Origin: Tanytarsus gracilentus | Taxonomy: Eukaryota > Arthropoda > Insecta > Diptera > Chironomidae | Direction of reading: 5' to 3' | Assembly: GCA_038502055.1 (NCBI GenBank) | Contig: JAXRKN010000017.1 | Span: forward strand, 62,001-126,000 | DNA: 64,000 nt | Shown here: piece after piece, positions 34,943-44,684 of the stretch | Layout of the letters: the number at the start of each line of letters is the position of its first letter | Position numbering within the stretch: position 1 is the stretch's first letter | Made by a program: the position numbers and the translations under genes | The notes under the pieces: model-generated | What the model was told of the DNA's origin: nothing | What the model saw: only the letters and a program-made list of their open reading frames with translations | Database searches by the model: none

Positions 34943-35711
34943 ATGTCTGATGGATTAATGGAAGTTCCGTCACGGAGGGAATCAAATTGTGTTCGATGTC
35001 GAAATCATGGGATGAAAGTAACACTTCGTGGTCACAAGCAATACTGTCCCTATGCATCATGCTCGTGCGATAAGTGTCGTTTCACTTCCGAGCAGCAAAG
35101 ACAAATGCGTTTACAGAATGCCATACGACGGTCAGAGGCGACTGATCGAGTTATAGGTGGAAGTGTTGCTAAACGGGCAAGGGAGCTTTCTTCAACGCCA
35201 ACTATGGTCGCTATGACTCAACATCAACCTCAAACTCCTCAACAAATTCAAAGTCCACAGCCACAAATTGTCACCGTTACAGTTCAAAGTGCGCCCGCAA
35301 ATGGACATCAAACCACCAATGGTATCAGCGGTACGATGATGTATAGCCACTTGATATTAAACTTGATTAATAGCTCTCGGTTATTACAGATGAGAAAAAA
35401 ATGCTCTTTGACTGTAGCTCTGAGCTTTTAAAGAAATTTCGTTATCCTTGGGAGATGATGCCGGTCATGTATGCACTCGCGAAATATGCAAACGGAAATT
35501 TTGAGGAGGTCCTACAAAAAATTGATGAAGGTAATTTTTTAAACTTTTTTTAACGTTAAATTTTAAAATTAATTTTAAAACTTTTTTAGGCCAATTTGCA
35601 GTTAACGAGCAAGTCCGCTTACAAACATTAAATTTGTACTTCCAACAACAGCAACAACAACAAATTAATTCAAACATAACGACAATAGCAGCGACACGTG
35701 AATGCGGATAA
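34943..35711 (+). CDS. dsx: Doublesex-type DM-domain protein, female-form tail (216 aa)
   Basis: Three exons (34943-35330, 35390-35530, 35590-35711), both introns 59 bp. The DM domain spans about 14-61 with all eight zinc ligands: C16, C19, H31, C35 and H22, C40, C42, C45. A Q/T/P-rich linker follows. Residues 134-177 match the doublesex oligomerisation domain (KKFRYPWEMMPVMYALAK, then IDEG). The last exon reads GQFAVNE...LQTLNLY, seven glutamines, and ends TRECG, the counterpart of the fly female tail (GQYVVNEYSRQHNLNIY...TRQCG). The IDEG/Q intron is at the same place as the common/female exon junction in Drosophila. It should act as a sex-determination transcription factor. Orthologue or duplicated paralogue cannot be told from the window. 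The start is the first ATG; the frame extends upstream only to non-ATG codons. Confidence 0.85.
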
Positions 35712-36404
35712 ATTTACATAAAAACGCCTTTCAAACCAAATTTTAAAGAAAATTGAAAGTTTTCCAAAAGCACAATTTAAAAATATATATTTTTTTCGAC
35801 TTCATCCATAAGTACAATTTATAATTAATGAGATTTTATTTTTATCAATATGGAAAAGATTTTTTTCAAGTGTCAAATTCTAACGATTAGAAATTATTAA
35901 AAAAACTTTGATTTATAATTTTAAGGAATTTTCAAAAGTCAGTTAAAAATTATATCAATGGCTAAAGTTGGATGAGTTAGGAATTCAATTAAAGCCATAG
36001 AAATTTCTGATTCATTCAAATTAAAGCTAAAAACGTGTAAATAATTAAGAGATCAAAAAAAATTTTGCAATATCCTATCAAGCTCCAATTTTGGTCGAAG
36101 CTTTGCTTAAAAACTTTATTTTCGTCATTTAAATGTGACACTCTAAAATACGCAATATAAAAATATTTTACACTCGAATTGATTTACCGATCATAAAATT
36201 TACAGAATGGAATTTTTAAAATTCATTTTTCAAATTAGTCTATAAGAAAATTGCAGGAAAAACATTTACATATGAAAAAATTCAGCAAAATTAAATTTCA
36301 ATTTTTTTGGAATCATTAAAGTATTAGATTTATGCTAAAAACATAAGAAAAGTTATCATGAAACATGAATATAATAAAAAAATAATTTAAGGATAAAATG
36401 AATT
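35712..36404. other. Spacer between doublesex-type gene and MKS1
   Basis: About 690 bp, AT-rich. I looked for a male-specific doublesex exon and for copies of the 13-base TRA/TRA2 repeat element and found neither. It probably holds the 3' UTRs of both convergent genes. Confidence 0.55.
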
Positions 36405-37907
36405 TTATTCCAACTTAGCTTTTGCCTTGTGATAGCAATTTATAATTTCTTCGATCGTTTTCATTTTCATGTTGTGTCTGTGTGACATTTTAATCTGCCT
36501 TATTTGCTGAACCTTAACTTTAAGCGATCCTGTGCTGACTGTTTGATTTCCATAAAAATTATTGACGCCACTTTGATTTTGTTTATTGAATCTTGAACTT
36601 CGAATGCCACCGAGAAAAAATCTCTCAAGGCAGTCAGAAATCCAACTACCGCCTTGAAGATCTCGAAAGCATTTTAGGTCAAATTCCTGAAGACTTTTTG
36701 CAGGTTCTAATGGGAATTTTAAGCATGCGATTCCTTCATTTCTTTCCCTACCCCAGAGAGAATCAATTGATATGACGTTGAACTCGATAAGAATTAAATC
36801 TAATTTTGTTGCTGATATAAAAAATTCATCATCGATATCAAAAATTATCGCATGGCAATATCCAAAATTCCAATAATCTCCAGCTGCATAGACCGAATGA
36901 GTTGAAGCATCTTGAACACCCTCAATAATTTTCGCAAATTTAGGTAATTTAATGTTAAATTGCACATGAATGTTGTCATACTCAAAGTCCTTTCCTCTTA
37001 CTATTTCCAGCATTAAAACTGTTCGACTGAATTTTGGAAAGATAAAATTCTGATCTCGAACAGAAAAATTAATTTTTTTCATCAGCTCTTTTGTCTCATC
37101 GTGAAGTTCATCGAGTTGCTTTTTCTGCTTGATTTTTTGTGTCGCTTCATTGCTGGTCGATGATAAATTTTCAATGTAAAATGAGTAAATTTGCTTGCTG
37201 TCTTGATCAATTTCGAGATAATAAGCATTCGATGGTTCATTAAAGTCGGGATAAATTGAGAATGAATTGTCAGACTTTCGATAATTAATGGTGAACAAAA
37301 GAGTTGCAGGTTCTAAATCAGCCATGATATAAAAATTCTCAAAACTGTTTCCATTCTTATATCTTGATGCGATAAATTTTTGAGTTGGATCGACAAAAAG
37401 TCCGCAATTGCTTTCACTTCCTTTACTTTTTTCTTCAACGCTCTTTCTTAATTTTGTAAATTTCACGTCTTGAACTCCAAAATTATCAGGTGGAAGAAAT
37501 TTATCATCGTTGTTGTATGTGAAAATTAATCCACCTTCATGTCCATCCGGAAGTGCCTTGACCAATTGATGATATTTCTTTTCCAAATCACTACTGCAAT
37601 TCTCTTTTTGTCCATAATAATTTAATTCGGTCTTGCTGAAAATTTTCTCTTGCCATTTAAGTTCAAGCACTTCCTCAAAATCAATCGACTGTTGATCAGG
37701 TTGTGATGATAAATTTTGAAATGTTTCAAACTTTGGAATTTGTATGATGGAAAAGAGTTTCTTGAGGGTCACTCTAAAAAGTTTAAAATTTGTTAGTTTA
37801 ATTTTATTCAAACAGGAAGTAATTAATTACCGAATATGTAAATTTTCAATCGAGTCCGCTGGACGATAAATTCCAGAATAACGATTATTAACTTTCTTCC
37901 TGTACAT
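36405..37907 (-). CDS. Mks1: Meckel syndrome type 1 protein, B9 domain
   Basis: Two exons (37907-37831 and 37773-36405) give 481 residues. The B9 domain lies at about 276-433: FEYDNIHVQFNIKLPK, then an IEFNVISIDSLWGRER segment and ERFFLGGIRSSRF near the end. These correspond to the FEYDNLYVHF, SLDFWQRYRVEG and RRFFIGG blocks of animal MKS1. A terminal helix rich in K, I and A follows (ECH-like segment of MKS1: EIINCYHKAKAKLE). MKS1 acts with B9D1/B9D2 in the ciliary transition zone, in insects for sensory neurons and spermatocyte cilia. The length is shorter than human (559), mainly in the N-terminal half. It is nested between convergent doublesex and codirectional pyrophosphatase. Confidence 0.86.
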
Positions 37908-38407
37908 CTTGAATTAAATAATTATGTTGTGACGCTAAACAAAATCACCATGGCAACGAATAAAAAAACATTTTTAGCTTTTAAAAATTTTATTCGTTGA
38001 TTTCTTGAACAAAACTTTTGTGGTGATGATAAAAGTTAAAATACAGGTGTGGACACACTCAATGTTTAACAATTTTAATTAATATGGCTGGAGAAAGAAT
38101 TAATGACAAGTTCCAGATTTAAAGTGTCCAGTCCTTTACTACTAAAAAATCTATCATTTCAACAATTAAAACTTTTTTTCATGAACAAATAATTATCAGC
38201 CAAAAGAGGAAATGTAAAATTAACATCAAAAATTCCAAAGTGCTGTTTTGTAATTATAACGACTGTCTTGCGTGTGGCAACAATAAAATGGATGGAAAAG
38301 AAATTGTGTAAATAACTCAATATATTATATTGGTAATTAATGGATCCAATTGGTGACTTTTTAAATTATTTTCGTGTACGTACGGACGTGAAATGCTTTT
38401 TTAATTT

Positions 38408-39791
38408 TTACTGTTGTAGATGAACAAAATGCCACTTGTTGATAGCTTCATTGTATGGCTCAGCATCACCACCCTCACTTGCTTTTGCTAAATATTCGTC
38501 AGCCTGATCGCTTGAAACCAAGTACGGAGAGCTATCGTTTGTCACGTTTGAGCTGAAAATTTAATTAAAATTGATTAGCAGTATTTTTAATGAAATTCCC
38601 ATAAATCGACGTAAGAAAAGATTAAAATCGTTTCCTTTTCCTGATAAGATAGCAAGCAACCTAATCCCTATGCAAAATGTCTTATCTAACTCACCATGAT
38701 ATCTTGGTATTTTCCACTTCTTTATTGACTAATCGCTGCCAGAAGCCGTGAGTTTCGGTGATGATATTTTTAGCGAACGCGGCATTTTTGGCTTCGCTAT
38801 TGAATGCGAATTTATTTTCTGGCTTTCCATCGGGAACTTTATAGAATTGGAACCACTCGACGGTGGCGCGAAGAAGGCCAGGGAAGAATTTTTCAATGTC
38901 ACCAATATCTTCAAGCTTATCGGCAAGCGGATCGTTAACGTCAATGGCCAGGCATTTCCAGTCAGTTTCGCCTTCATCAATTAGAGCGAGTGTTCCGAGA
39001 ATTTTCACTTGAATTACATCACCGCGCTTTGCGACGCGTGAACCGATTTCACAAACATCAATTGGATCATTGTCACCTTTGCATCCGGTTGCTTTGTCAA
39101 CGTGTCCGGGATATTCCCATGTTTGTGGCAATGCACCGTAATTCCAAATGTAGCCGTGATGAGGGAAAATATTAGCGACAAAACGAAGTTTCTCTTTCTT
39201 AATGTCCTGCTTGATTGGATTCAAGTTCTCATCGAGGGTGATCTAGAATTGAATGTCCATAAGTACATGCAATAATTCAATTAAGCTTAAATTACCTCCA
39301 TCTTCGCGTTTGTCCATCGCGGTACTTCAACGACCATATTGTAAGTTTGTTTGTTTTCATTAGCAAAGAGTGGAATGTCATGGAGAGGCGAAATTGGAGT
39401 TCCAGCGTCATTCTCTGAAAAAATACGATAATTGGGTCAAAATGTTAATTCGTGGCGTTTAGAGTTTTCTCATGTTATCGATAAGATTACACAACCGCAG
39501 GGCATTAAAGCCACTGATGACTGAGGCCTGATAAGATGTGAACTTTTCACATTTTCATTCACACTTTCCGCGAGTGTCATTGAGATTTTCACAATTTTTG
39601 GTTATTTTTAATCATTCGAATTAATTATGGCACTTACTGAAGAAAACTCGGAAGTCTTTGGAGTTTGGCACTCCCTTTTCAACAGCTGTATATTTTCCGA
39701 CCATCCTTGATAGCGTTCTTGAGTTAAATAAATTAAATTGCTTCACCGATCCGAGCTGAGGTAAATTTCGAGTAAGAATTCTCAAAAGCAT
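38408..39791 (-). CDS. Nurf-38: Soluble inorganic pyrophosphatase (Nurf-38-like)
   Basis: Four exons (39791-39638, 39414-39296, 39242-38695, 38552-38408) give 321 residues, near the fly protein (338). The family signature DNDPIDV is at 148-154, with IWNYGALPQTWE upstream and the CTD helix (EPYNEAINKWHFVH) at the end. It hydrolyses pyrophosphate to phosphate, using Mg2+. In flies the same gene product is also the 38-kDa subunit of the NURF remodeller. The first ATG opens a basic, arginine-rich leader (MLLRILTRNLPQLGSVKQ) typical of mitochondrial import; a second ATG (MVGKYTAVEKG) matches the usual cytosolic start. A head-to-head BNIP3 gene begins 331 bp away. The cytosolic start may be used in addition. 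Confidence 0.92.
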
Positions 39792-40122
39792 TTTCCCCCT
39801 TGTAATTATGTAACGTATTTTTTCAAATTAAATAGGGGGTTCAAAAATTCAAAAAGTAATAATTCGTTAAGCTTTCTTTTCAGGGTGAAACGGCAATTTT
39901 TTTATTGCGTAGAATCGAGTCAAACAATTCTCGGGGAAAAAATTGTTTTAGCTCAGTTTGTCGAGTGAAATTGTAACGCAATCAGCGCACAAACTAAAAC
40001 TGCTTTTGCTCGTTTGCAAAGAGAGTACATAAACACTTGTAAGGAGTGAGAAAAGTGAAAAACAATAAAAATCTGCGAAGTAAACAAAGAAAGGGAAACA
40101 AAAAAAATCTTCAATGAAAAAA
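39792..40122. promoter_or_regulatory. Shared bidirectional promoter region
   Basis: 331 bp separate the start codons of inorganic pyrophosphatase (-) and BNIP3 (+). No TATA box is apparent. A shared promoter is inferred from spacing only. Confidence 0.45.
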
Positions 40123-42610
40123 ATGTCTTACTCGCAGCCTGAAACGCCTCCAAATTTAAGCAGATCCTGTGAATCATTGGGAATATTGGCTGGTAAGTTA
40201 TCGAGCATTGATCTTAAATGCAATTAAGGGATGATTTAAGTTAAAGAATTACGGCGCAATATTGTGGATAGAAAATCATCTGTGCTTAGTGTTTGTGGTC
40301 GTAAGCTTAGACGTATTATTTACTATTTACATTGCTACGTGATTTTCTACATATATAATAATATGCGCTTCAGCGCGTTAGGGTGCGACACTGCAATTTA
40401 TCGATTTAAAATTTTAACGTAATTTTAATGTTTGAATTTTTTTAAATTTACCGTTATTTTTTTTAAATTTCTAAAATTCAAAAAATCAATTTAAAATTTA
40501 AAGTGACCATAATTTTTTCACGCATTGCTACATCCACTTTGACAAATGCTCTCTGTCACCTATTCTTGATTTAATTAATTCAAATATATTTCACGCGGGG
40601 TTTTGTTTCCTACTCAAATTTCGTTCATTATTGAAATACATACTATTTAAGTTAAAAATTCCATTCGGTAATTCATCATATTGTAACATATATCGATAAA
40701 CAAAGAACATGTTCACGATGTTTGAAAAATATGTACAAAGAAAACGCTCGAGGAAGAAGAAAATGAATTTAAGTTGATGTGTCTGGAAAATGTCATTAAA
40801 AATAGACAAACATTTAGAAATTGAAAATTTATTGTTGAATTTGTCAGACATCACCAGATCTGACTTTATTTTCATTTGAGATCATAAAAATATTTGAACC
40901 CATAAATCACACATTAAACACATCCAGTTTTTTTTAGATTGATAACGTTTTCGGCTGATAACAAATTCCATCTCGTTTCCTCTATTAACTACATGTTATA
41001 TCACTTATTTTTCAGAATCATGGGTCGAGTTGACAAACAATTTAATTCAAAGCTGCTCGGATCGCCTCACACCGCCACTTCCATTCTCATCCGGCGAGGA
41101 GTACTTAAGACTGTTAAAAGAAGCTCAAAGGGAATCAAATCAATCGTCAAAAATGAGCTCACGGAGAGACTCACCGAAGAACTTAAGTCCAAAATCACCT
41201 CCAAACAGTCCCAACAATGAACCATCAACCAACGATGAAGACATGAAAGGAGTTTTTATCAACTATTATGCGGCCAAGGTGAGCACAATGCACTTTGATG
41301 CACATTTGTAGATTAAAATAGAAGCGTGAACTAGTAAATAGAAAAGCGAGTCAATGTACGAATTTTTTTTTCATTTTTCGGGCATGCCCATGATTCACTA
41401 TCAGTCGAGAGCGTTGAAATTTTATTTTTATACCTTGTATGGATGCAAATTTAAAAAGTTTTCATTGAACTGGAAATTAAGTCGCAAATATGTGATAATT
41501 TTTCCATCGTTCGTTCGCCTCACATTGTTGTCTTGATAATTTTCACACTCTAAGTGACTCAAAATCAATCATCTTAAGCTCGGTAATTTCCGCATTGCGA
41601 TGGGATTAAATTGCAATCACATAAAAAATATTTACACGTCACTTTGACATTAATGTCAAACAACACGTAAATTCGCACCTTTTTAAAAAAATTCATCAGC
41701 TGTGAAATATTTTTTTCTTAGTGCTCGAGTTTTTTTTTGCGCGTCTACTGATAAACTTGTCTCTTCACAAAGCATCGTACATACTCGTTTGGTAGTGAAA
41801 TACATAGACACATTTACGCTGTCTAGGTCATGTTGTGACGTGTTCATGCACTTTTTGTTTCGAAAAAAAAATTTATTTTAAAATACTTTTTTTAAAAACA
41901 GGAACAAGAAAAGGAAAAAGACGATTGGATGTGGCAATGGAGCAGCGGCGTCGACAAATTTCCACCAAAGTACGTAACAATTGTTTGGCTATAATTGGAT
42001 CTTAGCATTCGTGTCATTCGGATAATTTAATAATTTATATAAAAATAGATTTTTATAATGTTCTCTGGCATGCGACTTAAGACGCTCATTTAAGAATAAT
42101 GTCAGCATCGGTGATGTATTGATTTGTCTTTGTTTTCTCGCAACCTCCACACAGTTTATGTGGAAAAGTTTTCTTCTTACTTTGCTCGCCCTCGATTTGC
42201 GTCACAATGACACGAGATGTAAATTCATAGAATAAATGTTGTTGACCCTTCTCATAACTTTCATTATTCTCGATTTTTTTTCTTCTCAAAATAGGGATTG
42301 GAAATTCGAACATCCTGAACATTCAAATGTTTCATCGCCAATTCCACCATCGCTGAGGAAAGACACTCGAGCGATGACTTACTCGATGCGGCTCGCACGT
42401 GTGGGAGAAAAATCATTGTTCTCGAAGGAGGTTCTCTACTCACTTGTCATCACGAACTTTTTGTCAATCTTGATTGGCGCTGGAATTGGGTAAGCGAATT
42501 GAAAATTCACGCAACACGAGCGTGTTTAATTTAATTTTCATATTAATTTTATTTTTAGCGTCTGGCTATCGAAACGCGGCTTCATCTTCACTCGTTTGTC
42601 AATTGAGTAG
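40123..42610 (+). CDS. BNIP3: BNIP3-family mitophagy receptor
   Basis: Five exons (40123-40192, 41016-41278, 41902-41969, 42295-42489, 42559-42610) give 215 residues. Exon 2 opens with ESWVEL, whose WVEL (26-29) is the LC3-interacting motif of BNIP3/NIX. Next comes a serine-rich section (SSRRDSPKNLSPKSPPNSP), then WMWQWSSGVDKFPPK and WKFEHP, the family's conserved W.WDWSS...PPK/F.HP block, and a C-terminal membrane segment (about 181-203) with a GxGxG-like helix-packing motif in IGAGIG, followed by a short tail. It should sit in the mitochondrial outer membrane and recruit autophagosomes. Introns 1-3 (823, 623 and 325 bp) are long for this window. Exon 1 is a short N-terminal extension, MSYSQPETPPNLSRSCESLG. 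Confidence 0.9.
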
Positions 42611-43582
42611 ACGCAACGATAATGAGTTCGATAAAATTAAGTGAGAGAAAAGTTTAAATCATCCGCAATTAACGATTGACGACGATAATGATAAGCTCAG
42701 GACTTTGATGTTCTTTTAACGAAAAAATTTATAACCATGCAAATTTCTTTTTTGACTACCAAAAAATTTTAACTGAAATTGACAATTTTGCAATGATAAA
42801 ACTAAAATGATGCATTTTAAGATAGAAAAAAAATATTTTGTCCATCCAATTAAATAATTTATGATATAAATGTGTTTTTCGTATATTTTTATTTGTAAAT
42901 TTATGTTTATGCGAGACAATTTTATTATTAACTCAATTTGGCATCAAGTGCAAAAAGTTTGATTCATTTCATTGATTTTTGAGCTCAAAGAGAATTTTTT
43001 TAAAATGTTTGTGCGAGACCTTAAAAATGTTTTCGTTGGAGATTGATGGTGCATTTAGTCACTTTTGCATTTATTGCTCACGAAATTTGACTTAAATTAT
43101 GGATATTTTTAAATATCATAAAATGCATTTAAAGAAAACTTTTCTTTGAGCTCAAAAATCTTTTAAAACTAGCTAAAAATTTTTCATTATAATTTATTTA
43201 ACAATTAATTCACTAACAATGAGATTTTCTTTTTGAAAGGCCATTTTCATTGTGTTTAAGGAAATAGTAGGAAGAAAAATTTCAAATATTCACAAAGTGT
43301 CATTTTCTCAATGTAAACGAAATTCTTTTTGTGAAGAAAATTTATTGAGCTCACAGCAAGGAAATTTTTAAGGGTGGAATTTTTAAATAATAAGAAAACA
43401 TTTCCCATTTAACGAATATTTATCGCGACATTTTTTATATCTTCCTGTTTTTTATCTCAATAATTTTTGCAAGAGTTTTTTAAAAAGCTGCTGGGAACCA
43501 ATCTATCAGAATGTGATATTTTTTTGTAGACAGGCATTTTAATTATAATTTTTTTTTTGCTTTTTTAATAAACATATCCGAG
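42611..43582. other. Intergenic, 3' flank of BNIP3
   Basis: AT-rich, no exon or repeat recognised. It probably includes the BNIP3 3' UTR. Confidence 0.6.
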
Positions 43583-43590
43583 GTGTGATA
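43583..43590. other. 8-bp target-site duplication, left copy
   Basis: GTGTGATA directly abuts the left terminal inverted repeat. The identical octamer follows the right terminus at 44677-44684. Confidence 0.85.
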
Positions 43591-44676
43591 CAAGGGGTCC
43601 CCAACTCCCATATAAATCCATATAAATTTATATGGAATTTATATGGATATAAAATTTATATGCCATATAAAATTTATATGCCATATAAAAATTTATATGG
43701 CATATAAATTTGTATGAAAACCATATAAATTTATATGGCATATAAATTTTATATCCATATAAATTTTATATGGATTTATATGGATCTTTAATATGGAACA
43801 CAAAATGTTTTTTATTATTAATGGAACTTTATTTAAGTTGAATGAAGTAATCGATTCAAGTCAATTCAAATCAATTGCGGATTTTATGTGTAAATTTGAT
43901 TTATTTTTTCTGAGCCAAGATCAGTGAAGTGAGATCTGGTGCTGGAAGTGAGATCCAGTCAATCTAAGTTTCAGTGCTGGAAGTGAGATCCAGTCAATCT
44001 AAGTTTCAGTGCTGGAAGTGAGATCCAGTCAATCTAAATTTCAGTGCTGGAAGTGAGTCTAGTCAACGTACGATGGAGCGCTGCAAGTGAGATCCAGTCA
44101 ACGTAAGATCCAGTGCTGGAAGTGAGACCCAGTCAATCTAATTTTCAGTGCCGTTAGTGAGATCCAGTCAAATTAGGATCAAGTGCTGGATGACAGTTCT
44201 TGTGGAACCAAATTGTATGCAGCACTGGAACTTAAGTTTGGTTCCACAAGAACTGTCATCCAGCACTCGATCCTAAACTGACTGGATCTTACTGAAAATT
44301 AGATTGACTGGATCTCACTTCCAGCACTGGATCTTACGTTGACTAGATCTCACTTCCAGCACTGTATCGTACGTTGACTAGATCTCACTTCCAGCACTCC
44401 ATCGTACGTTGACTGGACTCACTTCCAGCACTGAAATTTATATTGACTGGATCTCACTTCCAAAATTACAGCTTATATTGACTGGATGTCACTTCCAGCA
44501 CCAGATCTCACTTCACTGGATCTCACTTTCACAAAATTTTAAAGATCCATATAAATCCATATAAAAATTTATATGCCATATAAATTTTATATGGCCATAT
44601 AAATTTTATATGGCATATAAATATTTATATGGCATATAAATTTATATGGATTTATATGGGAGTTGGGGACCCCTTG
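43591..44676. mobile_element. hAT-like foldback element (non-autonomous, 1,086 bp)
   Basis: The ends are exact inverted repeats (CAAGGGGTCCCCAACTCCCA and its complement) flanked by an identical 8-bp duplication. An 8-bp target site and CA(A)GGGGTCCCC-type ends are diagnostic of the hAT superfamily. The whole element is a near-palindrome: outer AT-rich arms of repeated TTTATATGG/CCATATAAA, inner arms of 35-bp GCTGGAAGTGAGATCCAGTC units in opposite orientation, and a central hairpin (about 44177-44212 with 44237-44272, 24-base loop). No transposase frame. The intact duplication suggests a recent insertion. Confidence 0.9.
43930..44520. repeat. Inverted arrays of a 35-bp minisatellite
   Basis: GCTGGAAGTGAGATCCAGTC recurs at 43941, 43976, 44011 and 44046 (35-bp period), then with variants to about 44160. 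The complementary array runs from about 44273 to 44520. Copies differ by a few bases (for example AATCTAAGTTTCA against AACGTACGATGGA). They form the arms of the foldback element. Confidence 0.85.
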
Positions 44677-44684
44677 GTGTGATA
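44677..44684. other. 8-bp target-site duplication, right copy
   Basis: GTGTGATA directly after the right terminus, identical to the left copy at 43583-43590. Confidence 0.85.

Noticed and set aside
35712..36404. Male-specific doublesex exon downstream of the female-type tail
   Set aside because: No acceptor followed by an open, arginine-rich male tail is visible; the interval is AT-rich with dense stops.
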